This document shows, in pieces, positions 16,869-24,237 of a stretch of 34,961 nt of DNA. This DNA is from a virus. Location: the IMG/VR virus record IMGVR_UViG_3300042691_012833, positions 1 to 34,961 of that record; one strand, 5' to 3'. The notes under the pieces were generated by a model. That model saw only the letters and a list, made by a program, of their open reading frames with translations. It searched no databases and was not told the DNA's origin. The position numbers and the translations under genes are program-made. The stretch's first letter is position 1; each line of letters starts with the position of its first letter.

Positions 16869-17305
16869 TGGCATATAAGGGAAAGTATCAACCTTCTAAC
16901 CCAAAAAAATACAAAGGTGACCCATCAAATATAATCTATAGATCATTATGGGAAAGAAAGTTTTGTCGTTACTGTGATAATAACCCAAATATATTAGAAT
17001 GGGGTAGTGAAGAAATGTATGTGTGGTATAAGTCTCCAGTAGACAATAAACCACATAGATATTTTCCAGACTTTTACATTAAAGTAAAAGAATCAACTGG
17101 AAACATTAAAAAGTATATTATTGAGATTAAACCTCTACGTCAAACTGCACCTCCACCAAAACCAAAGAGACAAACTCAAGGTTACTTGCGTGAGGCATAC
17201 GAGTATGCTAAAAACCAGGCAAAGTGGGAAGCAGCAAAAGAATGGTGTCTTGATAGGGGTTATGAGTTCAGAGTCTTTACTGAGAAAGAATTAGGTATCA
17301 AGTAA
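16868..17305 (+). CDS. 4: gp4 head completion protein
   Basis: 145 residues, first gene of the plus-strand block. Contains RSLWERKFCRYCDNNPNILE WGSEE..., then RYFPDFYIKV and KYIIEIKPLRQT, the layout of the T4 gp4 (gp50) head-completion family, which has a TnsA-like endonuclease fold. The candidate active-site pattern is E29, D74 (PDFY), E92 and K94 (IEIKP). T4 gp4 is 150 residues. It acts in maturation of packaged heads before tail joining. The stop overlaps the next ATG (TAATG). Confidence 0.85.
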   Translation: MAYKGKYQPSNPKKYKGDPSNIIYRSLWERKFCRYCDNNPNILEWGSEEMYVWYKSPVDNKPHRYFPDFYIKVKESTGNIKKYIIEIKPLRQTAPPPKPKRQTQGYLREAYEYAKNQAKWEAAKEWCLDRGYEFRVFTEKELGIK

Positions 17306-17712
17306 TGCCTAGAAAGACAGTCAAGCAACAAACAACAAAAAGACCCACAGATACGGATACAAATGTAAACCGAGTCCGTGGGATAAGTGATAGTATTATT
17401 GGTATCAAAGACCCTGATGATATTATGGTAGAACTCTTAGCAGTTCTAAATGAAGGACCTAAGATACCTGAAGCAGGTAAGATTTATATCTTTGTTTACA
17501 GCGCCAAGACAGCATCACTGAACTATGATCAAAACCCTTTTGTTGCTGTTACTGATGTATTCCAGTGGGGTTTTCGTGGTCTGAACTTCCATTGGGGTGA
17601 GACCAGACAATATACTTGGAATGAAGTTGCTGGTGGGTTGTATGAAGTCTATCCATCGGAAGTGAAAGATTTGCAGATGATACCTTTTGCTAATTTTCGA
17701 CTAAATACTTAA
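17305..17712 (+). CDS. Conserved phage structural-type protein between gp4 and gp48
   Basis: 135 residues, start overlapping the gp4 stop. Residues 1-35 are polar and basic (RKTVKQQTTKRPTDTDTNVN). Residues 40-135 are a compact beta domain rich in aromatics (KIYIFVYSAKTASLNYDQNP, VFQWGFRGLNFHWGETRQYT). No cysteine or membrane segment. I recall homologues in the same position in T4-like cyanophages without an assigned role. Being locked between gp4 and gp48 suggests a virion or assembly protein. Confidence 0.75.
   Translation: MPRKTVKQQTTKRPTDTDTNVNRVRGISDSIIGIKDPDDIMVELLAVLNEGPKIPEAGKIYIFVYSAKTASLNYDQNPFVAVTDVFQWGFRGLNFHWGETRQYTWNEVAGGLYEVYPSEVKDLQMIPFANFRLNT
17701..17708 (+). promoter_or_regulatory. 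Possible late box CTAAATAC before gp48
   Basis: CTAAATAC lies over the last codons of the preceding gene, 13 nt before the gp48 ATG. The spacing would leave a very short leader, so this is uncertain. Confidence 0.3.
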
Positions 17713-17721
17713 AAAACATAA

Positions 17722-18798
17722 ATGGCGATACCCTTAGATGTAATTCCATATCAAGGAAATCAACCAAATTCACCTAAACCTGGAGAGAAAGCAACTGCTC
17801 AAAAGGACAAGGTTTTAAGGTATCCATATGCTAGAATCGATAACGACTCTGATTATTTGAGAATTGAGATAATCAAATATGAGTCTCCAGCAATTAACTT
17901 AGATTCTCTTTTTGATGTTCCAACAGATCAGAATGTAGAAAATCCAACTGTAAAAATAAAAGAGAAGGCAAACTTTCAATTACCTACGATATCTTCAAAA
18001 GTAGAAGAAACTAAAAGAACGAAAGGAATACTTCATACAATTTATCTACCAATACCAGAACAAATAGGTGATACCACACAAATTAGTTGGGGAGAGGGAA
18101 AATTAAATCCAGCAGAAGCCTTTGGTATTGGTTTTGGTAATCAATTTCAAGATAATCCAACAGCAGCATTAAATGCTGCCCTAAAGGCGTTGACGGATGG
18201 AGTAAGTGGAATTGGAGCTGATTCACAAGCATTGAAAGCCATACAGAATGTTGTTTCCTCTACCGCAATTGGTGTCTTAGGTGGTAACGTAAGTGCTAAT
18301 GAATTAATTTCAAGAGCAACTGGTCAAGTATTTAATCCAAACCTGGAACTATTATTTGATGGTGTTGGTCTTAGAAATTTCCAGTTTAGCTTTGAATTCT
18401 TTCCAAGAAATAAGAAAGAAGCGGAACAAGTCATTCTTATTATTCGTACCCTGAAAGCAAGAATGAGTGCTAAGAAAAACGCAAGTGGAAACTCTAAGAT
18501 TCAAGGTGTCTTCATTTCCGCTCCAGATCTTTTCCAACTGACTTATATGAAAGGTGGTAAAAACCACCCAATATTGAATAAGTTTAAACCAATGGCTCTG
18601 GTAGATCTACAAGTGAACTACACAGGTTCTGGAACTTATTCAACCTTCTGGGATGGAACACCAACTCATATAACAATGTCTTTATCATTTAAAGAACTTA
18701 ATCCAATATACTTTGAAGATTATAACGAGGAGCAATATAGTGGTCCATATGCTCCAGGTGAAGATCCAGTGAACCAAGGTCATGCTGTAGGTTACTAA
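17722..18798 (+). CDS. 48: gp48 baseplate tail-tube cap protein
   Basis: 358 residues, close to T4 gp48 (364). Begins with a Pro-rich arm (MAIPLDVIPYQG), then SDYLRIEIIKYESPAINLDS. Residues ~120-215 are an Ala/Gly-rich helical insert (NPTAALNAALKALTDGVSGI). Residues ~225-345 form the tube-like domain: NPNLELLFDGVGLRNFQFSF, FFPRNKKEAEQVILIIRTLK, MALVDLQVNYTGSGTYSTFW, then ITMSLSFKELNPIY. It caps the baseplate dome and, with gp54, starts the tail tube. One nucleotide separates it from gp53. Confidence 0.85.
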   Translation: MAIPLDVIPYQGNQPNSPKPGEKATAQKDKVLRYPYARIDNDSDYLRIEIIKYESPAINLDSLFDVPTDQNVENPTVKIKEKANFQLPTISSKVEETKRTKGILHTIYLPIPEQIGDTTQISWGEGKLNPAEAFGIGFGNQFQDNPTAALNAALKALTDGVSGIGADSQALKAIQNVVSSTAIGVLGGNVSANELISRATGQVFNPNLELLFDGVGLRNFQFSFEFFPRNKKEAEQVILIIRTLKARMSAKKNASGNSKIQGVFISAPDLFQLTYMKGGKNHPILNKFKPMALVDLQVNYTGSGTYSTFWDGTPTHITMSLSFKELNPIYFEDYNEEQYSGPYAPGEDPVNQGHAVGY

Positions 18799-18799
18799 A

Positions 18800-19450
18800 A
18801 TGAGTTACTTTAGAGAACTACCAGACTTATTCTATCAGTCCCCATTTAAAGATAGAACTTCATCTACCGAATATGTAAGAGTAAAGAATCTTTTTAGAAG
18901 AGTCAAACTTCGTGATGACTTACAGAATGTTTTTACTCTATTCAACAAATACCAAATCCAACAAGGAGAAAGACCAGAAACTGTCGCCAATAGACTTTAT
19001 GGTGACGTATCTTATGATTGGGTTGTTCTTTTAACCGCTGGTATTGTAAATGTTAGAGACCAGTGGCCACTTTCAGATTACGAACTTTATAAGTATGCAG
19101 AAAATAAGTATGGTAGTAATCTGAATACAATTAGATTCTATGAAACAACTGAAGTGAAAGATTCTTCTGGAAGGCTTATTCTTCCTAAAGGTAAAGTTGT
19201 AGATTCAAATTTCTCAATTCCAAATCCAAATATACCAACAGCAAATTTAAATCCTGTTGGTGGTGTTACTAACTATGAGTATGAAGTAAGACTAAATGAG
19301 CAAAAGAGACAGGTCTATCTATTAAAACCAGACTACCTACAACTCTATCTTAGTGATATGAGAAGAATTATGAAGTATGAAAAGTCTTCTCAATATATCA
19401 ATAAGCAACTTGCTGCTACTGAAAATACTAGAAACACTTCACCACAGTAA
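18800..19450 (+). CDS. 53: gp53 baseplate wedge protein
   Basis: 216 residues (T4 gp53 is 196). The start MSYFRELPDLFYQSPF, then RVKLRDDLQNVFTLFNKYQI, and the LysM-like stretch GERPETVANRLYGDVSYDWV VLLTAG match gp53. Residues ~155-190 end with YEYEVRLNEQKRQVYLLKPD, the usual C-terminal motif of this family. gp53 joins the wedges into the six-fold baseplate. The last 12 nt overlap the 3' end of the convergent Mom-like gene, with no terminator between them. Confidence 0.88.
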   Translation: MSYFRELPDLFYQSPFKDRTSSTEYVRVKNLFRRVKLRDDLQNVFTLFNKYQIQQGERPETVANRLYGDVSYDWVVLLTAGIVNVRDQWPLSDYELYKYAENKYGSNLNTIRFYETTEVKDSSGRLILPKGKVVDSNFSIPNPNIPTANLNPVGGVTNYEYEVRLNEQKRQVYLLKPDYLQLYLSDMRRIMKYEKSSQYINKQLAATENTRNTSPQ

Positions 19451-20026
19451 CTCTAAATTCTTATCAAATATCATCACATATCGGTGTTTGCGGGAGCGTT
19501 CTTTCCATTCTCCTGCAGCACCTTTAATTTTGCCTCTAGAGTGTTTAGTTCCGTCTGCATAGTAGAAATCTTTCTTTGGGTCTGTGAGTCCGCAATACTT
19601 AAAGTTACAAGCGCGATAGATTGTACCAGAATGAAAATCACTATCAGCGTAAGAGATGACTGCTTTAACTTCAGTATCCTTCCGTAACTGTCTAATCGCT
19701 CTTGAAACAAACCAAGAAGTGATATTATATTCTGCTCGTTGGGTTTCAGGGTGTACGCAAAGGCGTGAAAGTTCAAAGAGTCCTTCTTGCTCATTTCGTG
19801 CTAGTCCAAATGCTCCTTGTGCTACTTCTGGGACAGGGAGACCTGTAAAGATACAGACTCCTTTAATACCACCAATATTCAGTGGGCTAAAATCATTGCT
19901 CTCATATAAACCGTAGTTATATCCGCTCTTAAATCCTTTAGAAAAGTCCTTAAGATAATGAAACCGCAGAAGTAACTCTGCGGCTTCGGATTTACTTACA
20001 CGGTCAATGTAATAATCTGTTTTCAC
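19439..20026 (-). CDS. Mom-like DNA modification protein (GNAT fold)
   Basis: 195 residues. The start is a GTG at 20026 without a clear ribosome site. Key stretches: LLLRFHYLKD, GVCIFTGLPVPEVAQGAFGL, FELSRLCVHPETQRAEYNIT SWF..., VKAVISYADSDFHSGTIYRA CNFKYCG, and a basic KHSRGKIKG. This order (RFHYLK, ELSRLCVHP, N..SWFVSRAIR, SYAD...H.G.IYRA.NFKY) is that of the phage Mu Mom-type family, acetyltransferase-like proteins that add a carbamoylmethyl group to adenine N6. Expected role: modifying phage DNA against host restriction. The exact chemistry here is unproven. It follows gp32 on the minus strand after 61 nt and converges on gp53. Confidence 0.75.
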   Translation of the reverse strand: MKTDYYIDRVSKSEAAELLLRFHYLKDFSKGFKSGYNYGLYESNDFSPLNIGGIKGVCIFTGLPVPEVAQGAFGLARNEQEGLFELSRLCVHPETQRAEYNITSWFVSRAIRQLRKDTEVKAVISYADSDFHSGTIYRACNFKYCGLTDPKKDFYYADGTKHSRGKIKGAAGEWKERSRKHRYVMIFDKNLELLW

Positions 20027-20087
20027 TTGAACAGTAAATTAATGTATGCTGCTACAACTAAAAGTATTAGGCAGATTTGATTATACT

Positions 20088-21017
20088 TCACTCTTCAGCA
20101 AGTCGTGCAAAGTAAGAAAGAGTATCATCATCCTCATCTTCGTCAGCAGAAGATACAGTGCGAGTAGGTTGAAGAGAATTCAGTTCTCCACGAAGATCTT
20201 CCGTGAGTTCACGGGAAGAACCACGAGTGTATTCTTCTTCTTCACCCTCATCAGGATCTTGATAGCGAGGAGTGCCCTTGTTACCAAGAACATAGTCAAG
20301 GCGCTTCTTCAGATCATCATAAGACTTGAACTGATCAGCAGCAACAAGTTCAGCGAGAGAATACTGCTTCTTCCAGATTGCTTCCATCGCATCGTCATCT
20401 TCCAGAAGAGCATCGGGACGAGCAAACTCACTGGAGTCGTAGTTACGATAACCAGCAACGTTCTTTGCCTTCAGTTTGAAGTTAGCACCCTGCCAGAAAT
20501 CGAACGGATCAATTGCTTCCTCATCCTCAAACTCAGGTTGCATCGCAGCAGTGAGTTTGTCGAAGATCTTCTTACCGAACTTATACAGGAAGACTTTACC
20601 TTCGTTAGAGGGGTTAGCGGGATCCTTGACCACATAGATGTTAGCAATGTAAGTCAGTTTACGCTTCTGTTTACGTGCCTGTTCTTTACCCACATCAGTG
20701 CCGTTGTTCCACAGCATCGTGTTGTGCTCAGACACAGGATCCTTCTGACCCAGAGTGGTCAGAGAGTTCTCAATATACCAACCACCAGGACCTTGGAATG
20801 CGTGACTGTAGAGTTTCACGAACGGAAGGTCCTCACCGTTCGGAGCAGGCAGGAAACGGATGACGGCATAACCATTGCCGCTCTTATCACATTCTAGTTT
20901 CCACAGGCGCTCATCGCCACTGGAACCGCCATTGTTATTCATTTTTTCGACTTCCTTGACCAGTTTTGCGGTCAGGGAGCCAAGCTTAGATTGCTTCTTA
21001 AGGTCTGCGAAAGACAT
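20088..21017 (-). CDS. 32: gp32 single-stranded DNA-binding protein
   Basis: 309 residues (T4 gp32: 301). N-terminal basic LKKQSKLGSLTAKLVKEVEK corresponds to the cooperativity domain. The core contains WKLECDKSGNGYAVIRFLP, VKLYSHAFQGPGGWYIE, KRKLTYIANIYVVKDPANPS NEGKVFLYKFGKKIFDKL, and DFWQGANFKLKAKNVAGYRN YDSSEF, all aligning with T4. The C-terminus is acidic (EDEDDDTLSYFARLAEE), as in T4. The three zinc-binding cysteines of T4 (C77, C87, C90) are not present at the aligned positions. ATG at 21017 has GAGG 10 nt upstream inside a repeat array. The gene looks more GC-rich than its neighbours, as expected of a very highly expressed gene. Confidence 0.95.
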   Translation of the reverse strand: MSFADLKKQSKLGSLTAKLVKEVEKMNNNGGSSGDERLWKLECDKSGNGYAVIRFLPAPNGEDLPFVKLYSHAFQGPGGWYIENSLTTLGQKDPVSEHNTMLWNNGTDVGKEQARKQKRKLTYIANIYVVKDPANPSNEGKVFLYKFGKKIFDKLTAAMQPEFEDEEAIDPFDFWQGANFKLKAKNVAGYRNYDSSEFARPDALLEDDDAMEAIWKKQYSLAELVAADQFKSYDDLKKRLDYVLGNKGTPRYQDPDEGEEEEYTRGSSRELTEDLRGELNSLQPTRTVSSADEDEDDDTLSYFARLAEE

Positions 21018-21019
21018 TT

Positions 21020-21062
21020 GGATTACCTCGGATTAATTGGATTCGGGGGATTACTCGGATAG
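21020..21062 (-). promoter_or_regulatory. Five-copy repeat in the gp32 leader (candidate autoregulatory site)
   Basis: On the plus strand GGATTA occurs at 21020, 21030 and 21048, with GGATTC at 21039 and GGATAG at 21057, spacing 9-10 nt. In the mRNA this is repeated (T/G)AATCC up to the start codon, with the ribosome site GAGG between the last two copies. T4 gp32 represses its own translation by binding its unstructured leader, so this could be the equivalent operator. Confidence 0.55.
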
Positions 21063-21089
21063 TATAACAGGGATGCCCTCAGTCGTCAA
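21061..21089 (-). promoter_or_regulatory. sigma70-type promoter of gp32
   Basis: On the minus strand TTGACG (21089-21084), a 17-nt spacer and TATACT (21066-21061). Transcription would begin near 21054, inside the repeat array. The -35 overlaps the end of the DUF1825-type gene. Confidence 0.7.
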
Positions 21090-21411
21090 GATATTGCTTG
21101 AGGGATTCGATTGTCTGATTCATACTGTCGAATAAAACTTGCATATCGGTCTCTGGTGGGAATCCCATCAGTGCTACCGATTTGCGAAGATTCTCTTTCA
21201 TCTCAACCGCCTGTGGGTCATCTGAAAGAGACAATCTAGTATACATGATCCTTTGCTTTTCTAGCAAGGTCTGTAACTTTTCAACGTGTTCTTTCTTGGT
21301 TTCATTATCCATTACACCAAAGGTAAGGATACTTCCATAGATTTGTTCTTGAAGATTATTAATTTCTTCAAGTTCTTCTTGAATAATATCGGATTTAAAA
21401 AATTCACTCAT
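21079..21411 (-). CDS. DUF1825-family protein
   Basis: 110 residues from ATG 21411, which overlaps the gp59 stop (AATGAGTGA). A longer reading from a TTG at 21453 is possible but unlikely because it lies within gp59. The sequence MSEFFKSDIIQEELEEI, KKEHVEKLQTLLEKQRIMYT RLSLSDD, and VLFDSMNQTIESLKQYLD follows the pattern of the cyanobacterial DUF1825 family (FFxSxIVQxE, RLxLSxD, FDxMxxTxExxK), all helical. Biochemical role unknown. The family is otherwise typical of cyanobacteria, which supports a cyanobacterial host. Its place between gp59 and gp32 suggests a link to replication or transcription control. Confidence 0.75.
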   Translation of the reverse strand: MSEFFKSDIIQEELEEINNLQEQIYGSILTFGVMDNETKKEHVEKLQTLLEKQRIMYTRLSLSDDPQAVEMKENLRKSVALMGFPPETDMQVLFDSMNQTIESLKQYLDD

Positions 21412-22006
21412 TGATAATGGACCGCAAAATCTTTCGGTAGTTGAACACATCAATATTTAGGAATGGGGAATATTTTTTCAATTTCAAACTTACGGTTTCC
21501 CACACAGGGTCCAGAAGTTTCTTATCAAAATCGTTTGAGAAATGGAATATTTTTTCGTAGATTGTGAAAGTTTCTAGCGATAGTTGCCCGCTTAGAAACT
21601 TTTTGAGTATCGGAGGGTGACCTTTGGTACAGTTGAACAAACTCTCTAACTCGTTCTCCGATAACAATTCGTTGCTTTGCTCTTTGAATAAGTAGGTCAA
21701 ACTCTGTTGACGCCTCATCCACTCTGCGTATGTTCTTTCGCCAGAATTGATAATTTCTCCAATCCATAAGTTTTGTGGGTTGTCTGCGGATACAAAATTT
21801 GCAAGTAGAAAGTCTTTGACTTCCTCATCAGAATATTTACGGCTGGTCTTCTCAAACCAGTATTTGTCTTTACGTTTATTGAAAGAAGTCACAGTTGCCC
21901 GTGACTTTCCTCCATACTTAAAAAAGTCATATTTACTGTTCGTAAAATGACTTTTCATCGAAAGATAAGTTTGATAAGTTTCAAATGGTGACATAATAAA
22001 CTTCAA
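21404..22006 (-). CDS. 59: gp59 helicase loader
   Basis: 200 residues. I favour the TTG at 22006 because GGAGG sits 10 nt upstream; the in-frame ATG at 21994 would have the ribosome site 22 nt away. The sequence TYLSMKSHFTNSKYDFFKYG, SFNKRKDKYWFEKTSRKYSD, FLLANFVSADNPQNLWIGEI and, later, SGQLSLETFTIYEKI, DPVWETVSLKLKKYSPFLNI matches T4 gp59 (IKQHMNGKYDVIKY, KRRDKYFFQKLSEKY, NLVWNNYSIKLKAYRKFLNI-like). It loads the gp41 helicase on gp32-coated forks. The gene order gp33-(insert)-gp59-DUF1825-gp32 parallels T4's 33-59-32. Confidence 0.9.
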   Translation of the reverse strand: MKFIMSPFETYQTYLSMKSHFTNSKYDFFKYGGKSRATVTSFNKRKDKYWFEKTSRKYSDEEVKDFLLANFVSADNPQNLWIGEIINSGERTYAEWMRRQQSLTYLFKEQSNELLSENELESLFNCTKGHPPILKKFLSGQLSLETFTIYEKIFHFSNDFDKKLLDPVWETVSLKLKKYSPFLNIDVFNYRKILRSIINE

Positions 22007-22009
22007 AAA

Positions 22010-22525
22010 TTACTTTCCTCCCCAAGCAGTATATCTTGATTTTTCAGTATCACTCCATTGTCTAGCAACAAAGTCTTTACCAACACCAGTTCCCTCAACT
22101 CCCTTTAGTTTTGAAAGAACTTTTGGTGGGGTATAACCACCGCCATATACAGAAGAAATGCTAAATCCAGCTCTTGCTAAATCATTGCGAATTGAGGAAC
22201 TCATTGCTCTTTCTCCAATCTTATCATCAGAGAAACCTTTTTGTACCCCACCAGAAGGTCTATACATTGGGATATCAAATGCTCTATCAGAATAGTGCCT
22301 TGATCCTTTAGAGTGCTTTCCTCCAGAGGTGGAACCAATCTCCCAACCCTGTTTTTTCATCCATGCTATAGCAGCATCTCTAGTCTTTTTATCATCAAAC
22401 TCCAAATGATCATGATAATTTTTACCACCATGACTTGGATCATATCCTCCGTGAGTTTCGTCACCAGTGATATATCCAGCTTTCATTTCGTTTATTACAG
22501 ATATAAACTGATTAAACGTTTTCAT
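22010..22525 (-). CDS. M15-like peptidase with a capsid-targeting-like leader
   Basis: 171 residues, ATG at 22525. The first 13 residues, MKTFNQFISVINE, resemble the T4 capsid-targeting leader (MKTYQEFIAE...), which the gp21 protease removes after (L/I)xE; here I-N-E is followed by M. Residues 71-84 contain SRHYSDRAFD, matching the metal-binding SxHxxGxAxD of M15 (VanX/VanY, L-alanyl-D-glutamate) peptidases with Gly replaced by Asp. H38 and H40 (YHDHLEF) may add ligands, but the usual ExWH after the first motif is not obvious. Its own CTAAATA late box lies 18 nt upstream, although it sits between gp33 and gp59. Likely a virion-packaged or lysis peptidase; it may be an inactive relative. Confidence 0.7.
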   Translation of the reverse strand: MKTFNQFISVINEMKAGYITGDETHGGYDPSHGGKNYHDHLEFDDKKTRDAAIAWMKKQGWEIGSTSGGKHSKGSRHYSDRAFDIPMYRPSGGVQKGFSDDKIGERAMSSSIRNDLARAGFSISSVYGGGYTPPKVLSKLKGVEGTGVGKDFVARQWSDTEKSRYTAWGGK

Positions 22526-22543
22526 TTGAAGTTGTCTTTTATG

Positions 22544-22551
22544 TATTTAGT
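22544..22551 (-). promoter_or_regulatory. Late-promoter-like box ACTAAATA before the M15-like gene
   Basis: ACTAAATA on the minus strand, starting right after the gp33 stop codon and 18 nt upstream of the ATG at 22525. Confidence 0.55.
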
Positions 22552-22812
22552 TTACAGAGGAAGTTTTGCCTTCGAAGTCTTCTTCATAAAGTTGAGACGG
22601 ATAGCATCCCACTTCAATCTCTCTTTTAATGGTTTTGAGATAAGCTTCGTGACTGATTCTACCTCAAGACTGTTAATTTCACAATAGTGACAGATAGCAT
22701 CAATGTAGTTGAAGTTTTCTTCAATCACAATCTTCTCAATTTCAAGAGCGAATTTAGAAGGAGTCAGAAACTTACTTTCTATTGCTTGTTCTAGTTCTTT
22801 GTTATTTTCCAT
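22552..22812 (-). CDS. 33: gp33 late-transcription co-activator
   Basis: 86 residues from ATG 22812; longer readings upstream lie inside the exonuclease gene in another frame. T4 gp33 is 112 residues. The stretch FALEIEKIVIEENFNYIDAI CHYCEINSLEVESVTKLISK matches T4 (IEKMVEEFGMSYLEATTAFL EENSI...). The C-terminus ends hydrophobic (AKLPL), in the place of the T4 sliding-clamp-binding tail. gp33 bridges RNA polymerase and the gp45 clamp to activate late promoters of the TATAAATA type, which fits the late boxes seen in this window. It overlaps the exonuclease gene by 11 nt. Confidence 0.82.
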   Translation of the reverse strand: MENNKELEQAIESKFLTPSKFALEIEKIVIEENFNYIDAICHYCEINSLEVESVTKLISKPLKERLKWDAIRLNFMKKTSKAKLPL

Positions 22813-23479
22813 AGAGTTCCAGTTTATCTCTAACAAACTTTCTAATGTATTCGCTGAGAAGTTTGATGTACTTTGATTTGTCTCGTTCTTCATAGACGAC
22901 GCATTCTCCATTTTCACAAGCCATGATGATTACAAGTTTTTTAACTGAAATACCAGTCAGTTCGTACAGCATACATCCGTAAGCCATACATTGAACAAAA
23001 TAGTGTTCGATCCACTCTCGTGGTTTTGGTTTTTTAGAAGTCTTAAAGTCGATTATAGCTAACTCACCGTCATATTCAGCGATGCAGTCAACTGTCCCAG
23101 CAATACCTAGTTGCTTACTATATAGGGACCCTTCAAGGGCGTAAATATTATTTATACGATTTAAGTCTGATTTTGAAATTTTAAAGAGGAAATCAGAAAT
23201 TGGTTGTACTTTTGGTAGTTCTTCATTCTTCAGATGATGTTCTACCAGAGTATGCATGTCTGTACCACGACTTGTTGCTGCCTTCGTGATACGATCTGCT
23301 TCTTCATCACCGACTTTCTTTCTCCAGTTGACGAAAATCTCCCTATTAAAATGACTGGTCACCGAAGTGATGGAGACCAGTCTAAGAAGTTCTTCTTCTG
23401 TAGGAACTCTGTAATACCTTACACCATCAATAGTCTCCCTCTCAAGTTGAGGGAGATCAATATCAACATGACTGAACAT
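22802..23479 (-). CDS. RecB-like PD-(D/E)XK exonuclease
   Basis: 225 residues, start overlapping the phoH stop (TAATG). The core motif is GIAGTVDCIAEYDGELAIID FKTSKKPK: D133 (GTVD), D146, F147 and K148 in the IIDFKT strand, the signature of PD-(D/E)XK nucleases of the RecB/Cas4/MGME1 kind. An upstream H75 (RGTDMHTLVEHHL) and the downstream HYFVQCMAYGCMLYE helix with a Q/Y motif support this. Likely processes recombination intermediates or host DNA. It lies between phoH and gp33 in the replication block, a location I recall for cyanophage exonucleases. Confidence 0.8.
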   Translation of the reverse strand: MFSHVDIDLPQLERETIDGVRYYRVPTEEELLRLVSITSVTSHFNREIFVNWRKKVGDEEADRITKAATSRGTDMHTLVEHHLKNEELPKVQPISDFLFKISKSDLNRINNIYALEGSLYSKQLGIAGTVDCIAEYDGELAIIDFKTSKKPKPREWIEHYFVQCMAYGCMLYELTGISVKKLVIIMACENGECVVYEERDKSKYIKLLSEYIRKFVRDKLELYGK

Positions 23480-24237
23480 TAAAAACCTGCTTCCATTTTT
23501 GCGAGAATGTATTCTTTAACAAGTCCAGAGCGGACAATATCATCAACCCCAAATTCAATTATATCAAAAGAAGGCATTTTACGCAATACACTCATAAAAT
23601 CATGAATACCATTACGCTCATTTGACTTCTGCAAATCAGACTGAACCGCATCACCACAGAAACAAATTCTAGTATTTTCACCAACACGAGTGATAATAGA
23701 GTCTAATTCATGGAAGTTTAGGTTCTGATATTCATCAACAATAATAATAGAGTTATCAAGTGTAGTTCCACGAAGGAACGAAGTACTCCAAAACTTGATT
23801 GTTTCTTGTGACTTGAGATTACCATAGAGCATCTCGAAATCAGCATCACTAGGCATCTGGAACATATATTTCACCATATTCTTATAAGGAATTTGGTAAA
23901 TATCCGCCTTATCTTCATGAGAACCAGGAAGGAACCCAATCTCTCTGGTAGCAACTAGAGAACGAACAAGGTAAATGCGTTCATAAGGTGTATGTTCATT
24001 CAATACATCTTGAAGAGCATTATAAAGTGTGATAAAGGTTTTACCAGTACCAGCACAACCATATGCTACTAAATGTTTACCTTCTTGATAGGAATTAAAT
24101 AATCTTTTTTGATTATCCGTAAGGGGATCAATATCAATAAGGTAATCGGAACTTAGAGGTTTCTTCCTCTTCATCTGCTTTGCAGTGAGACCAACCCCGA
24201 TAGGTTGCTCTGCAGACGATCTTTTTCTTCTTGCCAT
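23479..24237 (-). CDS. phoH: PhoH-like ATPase
   Basis: 252 residues. Walker A is GCAGTGKT (60-67), Walker B is SIIIVDEYQNL (about 162-172), and the sensor region is RICFCGDAVQSDLQ. The RSLVATREIGFLPGSHEDK stretch is highly typical of PhoH. N-terminal ~35 residues are basic and probably disordered. In bacteria phoH belongs to the phosphate regulon; it is one of the most frequent auxiliary genes in cyanophages, although its biochemical role (an RNA/DNA-dependent ATPase or helicase-like activity) remains unclear. ATG overlaps the stop of the preceding ORF (TAATG), so the two are co-translated. Confidence 0.92.
   Translation of the reverse strand: MARRKRSSAEQPIGVGLTAKQMKRKKPLSSDYLIDIDPLTDNQKRLFNSYQEGKHLVAYGCAGTGKTFITLYNALQDVLNEHTPYERIYLVRSLVATREIGFLPGSHEDKADIYQIPYKNMVKYMFQMPSDADFEMLYGNLKSQETIKFWSTSFLRGTTLDNSIIIVDEYQNLNFHELDSIITRVGENTRICFCGDAVQSDLQKSNERNGIHDFMSVLRKMPSFDIIEFGVDDIVRSGLVKEYILAKMEAGF

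Noticed and set aside
19474-19794. 106-residue coiled-coil-like ORF within the Mom-like gene
   Set aside because: Same strand but different frame, entirely inside a gene with clear family motifs, and without a good start site.
20046-20897. 283-residue plus-strand ORF over gp32
   Set aside because: Antisense to gp32, whose identity is certain; long because gp32 codon usage is unusual.
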